Source: UBA685 sp002299005
GTDB taxonomy: Bacteria; Pseudomonadota; Alphaproteobacteria; Puniceispirillales; Puniceispirillaceae
Length of the DNA stretch: 44,259 bases
Assembly (NCBI GenBank): GCA_963966775.1
Contig: CAXAAH010000009.1
Coordinates: 1 to 44,259 of the forward strand
Direction: 5' to 3'
Below are positions 15,662-23,486 of the stretch, in pieces. The notes under the pieces were generated by a model. The model saw only the letters and a program-made list of their open reading frames with translations, was not told the DNA's origin and did not search any database. The stretch's first letter is position 1; each line of letters starts with the position of its first letter. The position numbers were made by a program, and so were the translations under genes.

Positions 15662-17068
15662 ATGTCGAATGTGAATTGTACCAAAATTCTGGCCACGATT
15701 GGCGACAGAACAGGCCAAGCCGATATGCTAGAAAAGCTAGTGGAATCAGGTGTTAACATGGTGCGACTGAACTTTAGTCATGGCACGCAAGAAGAGCATG
15801 CGGCGCGCGTTAAAACAGTGCGCGCGGTTGAGGCTAAGATGGGGCGTCCGATTGGTATCCTCGCCGATTTGCAAGGGCCAAAATATCGCATTGGCACTGT
15901 GCGTGACGGCGTAACCCTTGTTGAGGGGCAAGATTTTATTTTCACCCTCGATAAGATTGAAGGTGATGATCGCCAAGTTCATCTGCCGCATGAAGATATT
16001 TTTCGGGTGATTCTGCCGAAAACGACTATTTTGATGGATGATGGCAAATTGCGCCTAACCGTCACCAAAGTTGGCAAAGATGAGTTTACGGCCAAAGTCA
16101 TCACAGGGGGCCCGTTAAAAAGCCGCAAAGGTGTGAATGTGCCAGATGTGGTGCTTGATACAAAGCCATTAACGCCAAAAGATTTGGCTGATTTGGATTT
16201 TGCGCTTGCCCAAGGTGTTGACGGCATCGCGCTGTCATTTGTCCAACGCGCCTCTGATGTGATTGAGGCAAAGGCGATTGTCAAAGGCCGCGCCTTTGTG
16301 TTGTCCAAAATTGAAAAGCCAGCCGCGCTTGATGATATTGATGATATCATCGCGGCAAGTGATGCGATTATGATCGCGCGCGGTGATTTGGGCGTCGAAT
16401 TGCCAGCTGAGATTGTGCCATCTGTGCAAAAGAAATTACTGCGCAAATGCCGCCAAGTGGGCAAGCCTGTGGTGGTCGCAACACAAATGCTTGAATCAAT
16501 GATTGAAGCGCCAACCCCAACAAGAGCCGAAGCCTCTGATGTGGCAAATGCGGTCTTTGATGGCGCGGATACGGTGATGCTATCGGCCGAGACAGCCGCT
16601 GGTGCTTATCCGCTTGAGGCGGTATCGATTATGGCGCGTATTGTGGCGAACACAGAAAGCCATATCGCCAAGCATCCGCAAGATGGGCCTGCGCAATTGC
16701 AGGTCGAGCCATCTGTCTATCATGCGGTGGCACAGGCGGCGGTGAAATTGGCAGTTGATATTGAGGCAGCGGCCTTGGTGGTCTTTACCGCGACAGGCAA
16801 TACAGCTGTGCGCGTCTCAAGAGAACGCCCGCAATTGCCGCTTGTGGTGATGACGCCTGAACAAGATGTGCAACGTAAATTGAGCATGTTGTGGGGCGCT
16901 AGATGCTATCTGCAAGATGAAACGGACTATGAGACAGCCGTCGAAGAAGCGCGTCGCTTAATCCTCGCCGAGAAAATAGGTCATACAGGACAGCAAATTA
17001 TTGTTGTCGCAGGCATTCCTTTCGGTAAATCTGGTTCTACCAATTCTATGCGGGTCGTCGACCTATAG
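15662..17068 (+). CDS. pyk: Pyruvate kinase
   Basis: Pyruvate kinase converts phosphoenolpyruvate and ADP to pyruvate and ATP in the cytoplasm. The 468-residue protein has TKILATIGDR and MVRLNFSHG at the N-terminus, ADLQGPKYRIG, the active-site signature FVLSKIEKPAAL with catalytic K216 and metal ligand E218, MIARGDLGVELP, and TQMLESMIEAPTPTRAEASDVANAV. The C-terminal regulatory domain has VVFTATGNTAVRVSRERP. A GGGGGTGA-like ribosome site precedes the ATG. It is monocistronic, or leads into the next gene 78 bp downstream; no terminator is evident. Confidence 0.96.
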   Translation: MSNVNCTKILATIGDRTGQADMLEKLVESGVNMVRLNFSHGTQEEHAARVKTVRAVEAKMGRPIGILADLQGPKYRIGTVRDGVTLVEGQDFIFTLDKIEGDDRQVHLPHEDIFRVILPKTTILMDDGKLRLTVTKVGKDEFTAKVITGGPLKSRKGVNVPDVVLDTKPLTPKDLADLDFALAQGVDGIALSFVQRASDVIEAKAIVKGRAFVLSKIEKPAALDDIDDIIAASDAIMIARGDLGVELPAEIVPSVQKKLLRKCRQVGKPVVVATQMLESMIEAPTPTRAEASDVANAVFDGADTVMLSAETAAGAYPLEAVSIMARIVANTESHIAKHPQDGPAQLQVEPSVYHAVAQAAVKLAVDIEAAALVVFTATGNTAVRVSRERPQLPLVVMTPEQDVQRKLSMLWGARCYLQDETDYETAVEEARRLILAEKIGHTGQQIIVVAGIPFGKSGSTNSMRVVDL

Positions 17069-17146
17069 GGTTGCTATTGGTAAAATTGATAAGGGCCATA
17101 TAGTGGCTGAATAGCATGTGATAAAAACATAAGGGGAGGCGTTCTT

Positions 17147-18109
17147 ATGAAATCAGTTGGGTTCATTGGCCTTGGGAATGTTGGGGCTAAATTAGCGGGC
17201 ACTTTGTTGCGTAATAAGGTTGATTTGACCATCCGCGATCTTGATAAAAGCGCGGCACAGCCTTTGTTGGATGCGGGTGCTAAATGGGCTGATAGCCCAA
17301 AGGCGTTAGCAGAAAATTGTGATATTATCATCACTTGCCTGCCATCACCTGCGATATCTGCGGCCGTGATGGAAGCTGAGGATGGGATCTTGGCTGGTAT
17401 GCGCGAGGGCATGATTTGGGCCGAGATGAGCACAACAGATGAAGGCGAGGTAAAGCGCCTTGGTGCCATCGTCCAAGAGCGCGGTGGTCATGCGGTTGAT
17501 TGTCCTGTTTCAGGTGGCTGTCATCGCGCGGCGACAGGTAATATCGCGATTTTTGCGGGTTGTGAGCGCGCTGTATTTGAGGAGATGTTGCCGTATCTGA
17601 CCAAGATGGGCCGGCGTGTATTGCATACAGGCGCGCTTGGGTCTGCGTCTGTTTTGAAAGTTGTCACAAATTATCTGGCGACCGCGAATTTGGTATCAGT
17701 TGCCGAGGCGCTGACGACCTGTAAGGCCGCTGGTATGGATTTGAACACATCGTTTGAGGCGATTAAAATATCAAGCGGCAACAGCTTTGTGCATGAAACC
17801 GAAAGCCAAGTTATCCTGAATGGTAGCCGTGATATTAATTTCACTATGGATTTGGTGCTAAAAGATATCGGCCTGTTTGATGAGGTCGCAAAGCGTGCAG
17901 GGCTTGATTTAGAATTATCACCCTTGCTTGTGAAATTATTCAAAGAAGCGATTGATAAATATGGCCCGCGCGAATTATCGCCGAATATCATCAAGCGATA
18001 TGAAGAGCCGGCCGGCCTTGATGTCACGGCCCCGGGGTTTCCGGCGGATATCCTAGATGATGAGCCTGAAGAGGCAGGGTATGAAGTCATCCCAACAGGG
18101 CGCGCTTAA
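17147..18109 (+). CDS. 3-hydroxyisobutyrate dehydrogenase-family oxidoreductase
   Basis: A 320-residue NAD(P)-dependent beta-hydroxyacid dehydrogenase. The Rossmann motif GFIGLGNVG spans residues 5-13. CPVSGGCHRAATGN carries the substrate-binding SGG (122-124). GSASVLKVVTNYL carries the catalytic lysine K171. The family includes 3-hydroxyisobutyrate, tartronate semialdehyde and 2-(hydroxymethyl)glutarate dehydrogenases; the substrate cannot be fixed from these motifs. A role in valine breakdown would fit the liv transporter upstream, but that is inference. The ATG has AGGGGAGG about 8 bases upstream. The C-terminus is about 25 residues longer than the shortest members and acidic. Confidence 0.85.
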   Translation: MKSVGFIGLGNVGAKLAGTLLRNKVDLTIRDLDKSAAQPLLDAGAKWADSPKALAENCDIIITCLPSPAISAAVMEAEDGILAGMREGMIWAEMSTTDEGEVKRLGAIVQERGGHAVDCPVSGGCHRAATGNIAIFAGCERAVFEEMLPYLTKMGRRVLHTGALGSASVLKVVTNYLATANLVSVAEALTTCKAAGMDLNTSFEAIKISSGNSFVHETESQVILNGSRDINFTMDLVLKDIGLFDEVAKRAGLDLELSPLLVKLFKEAIDKYGPRELSPNIIKRYEEPAGLDVTAPGFPADILDDEPEEAGYEVIPTGRA

Positions 18110-18136
18110 GGTCTTGATGACAGGTTCAATTATTTT

Positions 18137-18964
18137 ATGAGAGTGATTATTCCTGTTTTGGTTGGCGCGTTTTTGCTAGCTGCGTGCCAATCAGGCATAC
18201 AGATTGAACCTGTGGGGGTCGCCCCTAGCCTTGTCAAAGCGCCAGAATCTGTGCCCTTGCGCCAAGACCGCGTGACAAGCGCGGCGGTGCTTCATTTGCG
18301 CGATCAGCTAACGCAAAATGCGCTTGCGAGCCAAGCTTTGGAAGATAAGCTTGGCGCCTATCAATCGCAGGGTTATGAGCTGGTCGATGAGGGCGCGCCA
18401 GAGGCGGTGCGCTTGGCACGTATTTTTGCCGAAGTTCATCAAAGATCGCATCTGGCCAATATGGCGCTAAAACCGCTTCTTATCGAGCGAGATTTGTTCC
18501 AAGCCTATACTTTGGGCGGGCTAGAGATTGTGTTTTATACAGGTCTGACCTCGCGCCTATCAGATGATGGTTTGGCGATTATTATCGGTCATGAAATTGC
18601 CCATATCGCGACTTCACATGCGGTGGAATCTATCAGCCGCGATGTTGTGAACTTGTCGCACCGCCATAATGAGGAAGCCAATTTGGCAGGCTTTTATGCG
18701 ATTGAATCTGAATATGAGGCAGATATGGTCGGGCTGTTATATGCCAGCCTTGCGGGCTATGATCCGCGCAAAGCGGCTGAGATTTGGGAGACCTTATCTG
18801 GGGTCGCGCATCGCCCGAAATTTGACCTGTTCACAAGCACGCACCCGCCCGATGATGCGCGTGCAAAAAGGCTGTCTGTGATGGCACAAAAGCTAGCGGG
18901 TTTGCGCGCGGCAGAGGATTGGCAAGCGGCGCTTATTTGCAACCCGCTTTATTGTGCCGACTAG
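18137..18964 (+). CDS. M48-family metalloprotease lipoprotein
   Basis: The first 17 residues form a lipoprotein signal with lipobox LAAC, so C17 would be lipidated. The zinc-binding HEIAH is at residues 152-156, followed by the second M48 motif EYEADMVGL with E192 as third ligand. The C-terminal block STHPPDDARAKRL is also typical. Lipid-anchored periplasmic M48 enzymes include the outer-membrane quality-control protease BepA and LoiP; this 275-residue protein lacks the long TPR tail of BepA, so it is closer to the short type. It lies 27 bp after the dehydrogenase gene and converges with the zinc-ribbon gene. Confidence 0.9.
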   Translation: MRVIIPVLVGAFLLAACQSGIQIEPVGVAPSLVKAPESVPLRQDRVTSAAVLHLRDQLTQNALASQALEDKLGAYQSQGYELVDEGAPEAVRLARIFAEVHQRSHLANMALKPLLIERDLFQAYTLGGLEIVFYTGLTSRLSDDGLAIIIGHEIAHIATSHAVESISRDVVNLSHRHNEEANLAGFYAIESEYEADMVGLLYASLAGYDPRKAAEIWETLSGVAHRPKFDLFTSTHPPDDARAKRLSVMAQKLAGLRAAEDWQAALICNPLYCAD

Positions 18965-18975
18965 ACGTATAATCC

Positions 18976-19872
18976 CTAGCGCACAAAGACTTGCAGATTG
19001 GCAAAATTGGCTGGTGGCTCAAATAATCTGGTATAAAGCTGGGTAGTCTCGCCAGGGGCGATGATTTGACCAGCTGTATCCAAAGGCCATGAGACAAGCG
19101 GGTTGTTTTGCGCATCAACAAGCACAATTTTCATCTCTTCAGGCGTGCCTTCGACCTGCCCTTTATTGCCAACCGAAATCGTCACAAGCAATGATTTGCC
19201 AAGCTCTGTCTCGCTGACCTCATAGGTCGCTTGGTCGACGGTAAATTCAGCAGGCGCCAATTGCAGGATATTCGCCTCAATATAGCGCGAGACGTCTGAA
19301 TCTGTGCGCAAGGTCAAGAAATAGAGGCCAAGGGCGACCATCGCGGCCGTGACAACCAAGCCAGCCGACAAAATAGAGACAAGGATGATGCCTGTTTTGC
19401 CGCTGGCTGATTTTTGCGGCAAGGGCGCAAGACGCGTCGCATCAGAAAAGCGCGTCGGTGTCTCTAAATCAATATCATCTTGCGCAGGCTCAGCCGCAAT
19501 GTCATCTGCTATAGATATTTCAGGGTGACAATGCGGGCAGGCAAGCATCGCATCATCTGATGATAACGCCTCTTCATCTGCTGAGATTTCATTGCCGCAT
19601 GTCAGGCATTGCACCGCTATCGCGCTCTTAGCATCGTCTATTTCTGGTGCTGTATCTGTTGTTGTGGCGCCATGTATGGCGGCTAGATTAATCGCCTCAT
19701 GCGCGTCAATTTCATAAATATGCGCGCAGTCATAACAGGCGATCTCAAAGCTGCCTGTATCATCAGGCAAATCAAATTCACCGCTATTCGCACAGGATGG
19801 GCATACAGACGCGCCCTGAAAGATAGGGGCTGTTGCCATTACATCATCTTGTGTTTCACTCATGTCTGCCAT
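18976..19872 (-). CDS. Zinc-ribbon single-pass membrane protein (DUF3426-like C-terminus)
   Basis: A 298-residue protein with two zinc-ribbon-like cysteine sets: C24/C27 with C46/C49, and C89/C92 with C112/C115. An acidic linker leads to one membrane segment (about residues 161-187), then a periplasmic beta-rich domain with SVGNKGQVEGTPEEM, VDAQNNPLVSWP and IAPGETTQL. That layout resembles MJ0042-finger/DUF3426 proteins common in Proteobacteria, whose function is unknown; here the finger is duplicated. The start may be the ATG at 19872 or at 19863; neither has a clear ribosome site. It is divergent from the secretion locus, 257 bp away. Confidence 0.75.
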   Translation of the reverse strand: MADMSETQDDVMATAPIFQGASVCPSCANSGEFDLPDDTGSFEIACYDCAHIYEIDAHEAINLAAIHGATTTDTAPEIDDAKSAIAVQCLTCGNEISADEEALSSDDAMLACPHCHPEISIADDIAAEPAQDDIDLETPTRFSDATRLAPLPQKSASGKTGIILVSILSAGLVVTAAMVALGLYFLTLRTDSDVSRYIEANILQLAPAEFTVDQATYEVSETELGKSLLVTISVGNKGQVEGTPEEMKIVLVDAQNNPLVSWPLDTAGQIIAPGETTQLYTRLFEPPANFANLQVFVR

Positions 19873-19936
19873 GCGAACTTATGCTACCTTACTGCGGTTA
19901 TGCCTCGCATTTATCATGAGGCATGAAGTGCTGTGT

Positions 19937-19968
19937 TAAAACCACCCATATGTAAAACCACCCATATG
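19937..19968. repeat. Two 16-bp direct repeats upstream of tpsB
   Basis: TAAAACCACCCATATG occurs twice in tandem and is followed by a third TAAAA. Each copy ends in the palindrome CATATG. The pair lies in the 257-bp gap between the divergent zinc-ribbon gene and tpsB, about 160-190 bp before the tpsB start. It could be a regulator site or a recent duplication. Confidence 0.75.
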
Positions 19969-20023
19969 TAAAATCACTGGTGGGGGTGCGTGCGTCTTTA
20001 ACTGCTTGTTTATTAGTATAAAC

Positions 20024-20052
20024 TTGCTTATTAGGTCAAATTTTAGCATAAA
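20024..20052 (+). promoter_or_regulatory. Possible tpsB promoter
   Basis: TTGCTT and CATAAA are separated by 17 bases in an AT-rich stretch, leaving a leader of about 75 bases before the tpsB start. This is a pattern match only. Confidence 0.35.
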
Positions 20053-20129
20053 CTAAAGCATAGTCTAGCCTTTTGGTTAGTCTGTGCTGGTGAGTGATGC
20101 ATTGCGCCCTTAATTAGTCGGTTATTCGT

Positions 20130-23000
20130 TTGTTTTTATTTGATAAATTAAAACATAAATCTCTTTTGCCTCTCGCCTTCACGCGTGTCTTGCAAACAGG
20201 TCTTTTGACAGGCCTTATGGTGACGGGCGCCTCATTTAGCGCAGCTGCCGCGCAACAATGTGAGACAGATGGCCAGACGCCAGCGCGTTATCTGCAGATT
20301 TCCTATGATTTTTCATGGCCGCAAGCACGCCAAGCACAATTATCAAACCAGTTTCAAGCAGGCTGTGTGACCTCGTCTTATTTGGCGGTGATCACAGATG
20401 AGATCGCGCGTGAAATCGCGGCGTTGGGCCTTGATGTGCGCCAGATATCTGTCTTGCCAACGGCCGAAGATGGTGTTTTATCGTTGCGCGTTACCACCGC
20501 AGGTGCTCCCAAGGCGGCGCCTGAGATAACGGTGCTTTTGCCGTTGGTCTCCCCGCCAAGTGGCGCGGTTATAACAGCGCTAGAAATTCTCGGCACGGCA
20601 ATAGAAGGCGGTGAGCTGATTGCGCGTTATGCGGTGAATGAGCGTGCCTATCAGTCTGGCGGCGGCAAATTGCGTCTGCAATGGACAAGAGATGGCCAGC
20701 CGATTGAAGGGGCGAATAAAAGCCGCTATCGTCTGCAACGCCAAGATGTTGGGGCGCAAATTGCCGCGAATTTGATTTATGAAGGCGGCGATACCGCGCT
20801 TGCGGATAGCCAGACAGCGCGTGTGAATACCACCATCTTGGCGGCAAATTATCCGCCGCGCATCGAAGGGCTTGCCATTGAAGGTGCCGCGCAGACAGGT
20901 GAAGAGCTGGTCGCCACCTATCGCTTTATTGATGAGAATGACGGCGATGTGGAAGCTGGTACCAGCTTTATTTGGCTGCGTGATAATATCGTCATTAAGG
21001 GTGAGAATGGGCCGCGCTATCGTCTTGGTGCCAAGGATATTGGCACGCAAATAACGGTGCGTGTTGAGCCGCAATCGCAAGATGGCCAAATCGGCCAAGC
21101 GCAAAATGCGACCCTTGCCCAAACCATCCGCCCGCGCCCTGTGGTTGCCGATACGCAAGTGGTTGAAAATATCGTGATCGATGATGCCAATAAGACGCTC
21201 GATGTGGCTGGCTTGGCAGAGGCGATTGAAGAAAAGAAGCAAGAGGCTGAGGTGAAAGAAGCTGAGACGGTTGTTGCTATCGCAAAGCCGAAAAAGCGTC
21301 CGCCTGTGCCAGCAGATAAGAGCCTAGCGGATAAGGCTTTGGCGGATAAGGTCAAAGAGGCGGCTGAAAAGCCAGTTCTTGATGAGCCAGTTCTTGATGA
21401 GCCAGCTATCATGGTTGATGAGGCACCTGCGGTTATCGCTGATGCCCCTGTTTTGCTCTCAGAGCCAGCGGCACCGCCGATTATCCTCACCGAAGGGTTT
21501 GAAATTGCGGCCAGCTCGCCGAAACTATTTACAGAGGTCGTTTTCACCCCAAGCGCTATTTTGCTTGATTTTGAGTTGTTCGCCACCCAAAGGGCTGTGC
21601 AAGGCACGCCGATTACCCTAGAGGCGATTAAGTCTGTGCTTGATGAGGTCAATGCGCTTTATGTCGCGAAAGGGTTTGAATTATCACGCGCGCTCCTGCC
21701 AGAACAGCTGGTGACAGATGGCGTTGTGACAATCCAGCTTGTCGAGGCGACGGTTGGCAGGATCGCGCTTGAAAATCGCGAAGATTTGACCGAAGAATTT
21801 GTCCTGAACCACCTTGCCGCAAGCGAGGGTGATTTCATTTCCTTGCGCGAATTGGAACGCTCTATCCGCCGCTATAATCTGTCGAATAAGAGTAAGCTTG
21901 CGACAGAATTAGCACCTGGTGAGAATTTTGGTGAGACAGATATTTTTGTCGATGTCGCAGAGCCTGATAAGGTCGAATTGCCGTCTGTTTCGATTAATAA
22001 TTACGCCAACCAAACATCTGATTGGCGCCAAAATGCGATTTCGATCACGATGAACAATCTGCTTGGCACAGATGATGAAACCGCGCTTTCCTATTCAGAT
22101 TCCAAAGGCTCAAACAGCCTGTCTGGCAGTTTTTCTATGCCGCTTAATCATCAGGGCACAAACCTGTCACTGGCGGCCTCTCAGTCTGATACCAAGATTG
22201 TCGCAGGCTCTGAAGATACGGTTGGTTATCGCGGCTCATCAAGCTCGTTTGGCGTGACTCTATCGCACCCTCTATATTTTGGTGATGATTATTCCCTCTA
22301 CCTCTCAGGCAGCTATGGTTCCAGCGAGAGCGATCTTGTCCAGCCAGTGACAGGCGCGATGCTGTCGAAAAGCAAAATCCGCAAATATTCGCTATCGGCG
22401 CCTTACAGCTATAATAATGGCACCACAGCGGTTTCGGTTGCGCCATCTTGGCATATCCTCAACGTCGTGACGCAAATTCCGATGCGTGAGAAATGGATGC
22501 AGAAATTGGATATTGATGCCAATGCCTCGCATTTCCTATCTGATAAATGGACGCTTAATGGCCGCGCGAAGGCGCTTTATTCTGATGCCAGCGATATGAT
22601 TAATATGCCGTCTGAAATTCTATCTGTGGGCGGGCCATCATCTGTGCGCGCCTATCAGCCAGCTGAATCATCTGGCTATAAGGGGTATTTTGTGTCAGGC
22701 GAATTGCGCACAGATTTGGCCAATTGGGAGTCTATATCCTTGCCTGATTTCATGCCATCGGCGCAAGGCTATGTCTTTGTTGACCATATGTTGGCGCAGT
22801 CACAATACAGACAGCGCAGCCGCGCCGATTATTGGTCAGGCTATGGTGTTGGCTTGCAAATTCCGTCTATTTTCAACCTGTTAACCTTTGATATCTATTG
22901 GTCAGAGCCGCTTGATGGTGATGTGCATGAGGAAGAAAAAGAGTTCTATGATGATGAATTATTCCAATTCTCACTCTCCGCACGCTTCAGGCTTCAATAG
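20130..23000 (+). CDS. Two-partner secretion outer-membrane transporter TpsB with long Ig-like N-terminal extension
   Basis: A 956-residue protein of the ShlB/FhaC/HecB family, which exports a TpsA partner across the outer membrane. In order: signal peptide (1 to about 41); a small Cys-containing domain (C43, C79; 42-125); two Ig-like repeats (about 145-235 and 245-335, each with a W-x-R-D-G/N core and a Y-R-L...D-[IV]-G end); a Lys/Glu/Pro/Ala linker (about 360-455) with in-frame duplications such as VLDEP x2; POTRA domains (about 468-612); and the 16-strand barrel. The L6 motif reads VRAY (839-842) where VRGY/F is usual. Usual TpsB proteins have about 550-600 residues, so the extension is extra. 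The reading frame starts at TTG 20130 just after a stop at 20115; the first ATG (20217) would cut through the signal peptide. No good ribosome site is visible. The exoprotein gene lies downstream. Confidence 0.9.
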   Translation: MFLFDKLKHKSLLPLAFTRVLQTGLLTGLMVTGASFSAAAAQQCETDGQTPARYLQISYDFSWPQARQAQLSNQFQAGCVTSSYLAVITDEIAREIAALGLDVRQISVLPTAEDGVLSLRVTTAGAPKAAPEITVLLPLVSPPSGAVITALEILGTAIEGGELIARYAVNERAYQSGGGKLRLQWTRDGQPIEGANKSRYRLQRQDVGAQIAANLIYEGGDTALADSQTARVNTTILAANYPPRIEGLAIEGAAQTGEELVATYRFIDENDGDVEAGTSFIWLRDNIVIKGENGPRYRLGAKDIGTQITVRVEPQSQDGQIGQAQNATLAQTIRPRPVVADTQVVENIVIDDANKTLDVAGLAEAIEEKKQEAEVKEAETVVAIAKPKKRPPVPADKSLADKALADKVKEAAEKPVLDEPVLDEPAIMVDEAPAVIADAPVLLSEPAAPPIILTEGFEIAASSPKLFTEVVFTPSAILLDFELFATQRAVQGTPITLEAIKSVLDEVNALYVAKGFELSRALLPEQLVTDGVVTIQLVEATVGRIALENREDLTEEFVLNHLAASEGDFISLRELERSIRRYNLSNKSKLATELAPGENFGETDIFVDVAEPDKVELPSVSINNYANQTSDWRQNAISITMNNLLGTDDETALSYSDSKGSNSLSGSFSMPLNHQGTNLSLAASQSDTKIVAGSEDTVGYRGSSSSFGVTLSHPLYFGDDYSLYLSGSYGSSESDLVQPVTGAMLSKSKIRKYSLSAPYSYNNGTTAVSVAPSWHILNVVTQIPMREKWMQKLDIDANASHFLSDKWTLNGRAKALYSDASDMINMPSEILSVGGPSSVRAYQPAESSGYKGYFVSGELRTDLANWESISLPDFMPSAQGYVFVDHMLAQSQYRQRSRADYWSGYGVGLQIPSIFNLLTFDIYWSEPLDGDVHEEEKEFYDDELFQFSLSARFRLQ
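21376..21408 (+). repeat. 15-bp tandem duplication in the tpsB linker
   Basis: Two identical copies of CCAGTTCTTGATGAG encode P-V-L-D-E repeats, followed by a third diverged copy, in the low-complexity linker between the Ig-like and POTRA domains. Confidence 0.7.
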
Positions 23001-23032
23001 GGGCGGCTTTCTGGTGTTCAGAGTCTGTGCTT

Positions 23033-23048
23033 CTATCACTTGTGATAG
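23033..23048. promoter_or_regulatory. Inverted repeat between tpsB and the small membrane-protein gene
   Basis: CTATCAC and GTGATAG are exact inverted 7-bp arms separated by TT, 32 bp after the tpsB stop and about 50 bp before the next start. There is no U tract, so it is not an evident terminator. An operator or mRNA-processing hairpin that uncouples tpsB from the downstream genes is possible. AT-rich DNA follows, which could contain a promoter. Confidence 0.4.
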
Positions 23049-23100
23049 CGACTCAATTTATGCTACTAAATATTAGAATTAACTAAATAAATAGGAATTC

Positions 23101-23433
23101 ATGCACATGTTTCGCGAAGGTTTAAATCTTATCACCGTCTTTTTGATTGGTTGGTTCGTGATCTCATTGATAGGTTTCTTGCTAATTGGCTGGTCGTTCC
23201 TGCAGAATAATGTCTATGAATCAGCCTTGCGCACAGGCCTTGAGCGCGGTGCTGGTCAGGCATCTGGGCAGATCTATAATGATATCATCAACAAGGCTGG
23301 CAATGATGAATGTAACACGGTTTTCATTCAATATGATGGGCGCCGCGTTGATTTGATCAATGTGCAATGTTTGCAAACGCTCTCAGCTCCTGCGGTTGAT
23401 GAGACGGGCGCGGCCGATGATAATCGAGGCTAG
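23101..23433 (+). CDS. Small single-pass membrane protein between tpsB and tpsA, function unknown
   Basis: I do not recognise this 110-residue protein. It has one strong membrane segment (about residues 10-33, rich in Ile, Leu, Phe, Trp, Gly) with a short N-terminal side containing Arg and Glu. The remaining ~75 residues form a soluble part with two cysteines (C71 and C90) flanking a predicted strand-loop (NTVFIQYDGRRVDLINVQ). The acidic Ala/Asp tail ends in DDNRG. If the N-terminus stays inside, the soluble part is periplasmic and the cysteines could form a disulfide. The ATG has AGGA five bases upstream. It lies between transporter and exoprotein genes in the same direction, so a role in export of the giant protein, or in keeping it unfolded in the periplasm, is a reasonable but untested guess. 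Confidence 0.8.
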   Translation: MHMFREGLNLITVFLIGWFVISLIGFLLIGWSFLQNNVYESALRTGLERGAGQASGQIYNDIINKAGNDECNTVFIQYDGRRVDLINVQCLQTLSAPAVDETGAADDNRG

Positions 23434-23437
23434 CATC

Positions 23438-23461
23438 CATGAATAGGTGCATGAATAGGCA
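23438..23461 (+). repeat. 12-bp tandem repeat in the tpsA leader
   Basis: CATGAATAGGTG is followed directly by CATGAATAGGCA. Each copy holds an ATG and an AGG, so the duplication creates repeated start/ribosome-site-like elements just before tpsA. Confidence 0.75.
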
Positions 23462-23486
23462 AATATATAGGAACGCCAAGAGCTGA
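23439..23486 (+). CDS. Possible 15-codon leader ORF overlapping the tpsA start
   Basis: An ATG at 23439, with GAGG nine bases upstream (inside the end of the previous gene), opens a frame encoding MNRCMNRQIYRNAKS. It stops at a TGA whose last base is the first base of the tpsA ATG (TGATG). Such overlaps commonly couple translation of neighbouring genes. A ribosome finishing here could restart on tpsA, whose own site (AAGAG four bases upstream) is weak. The peptide itself resembles nothing I know and may matter only as a translation device. It could also be chance. Confidence 0.35.
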   Translation: MNRCMNRQIYRNAKS

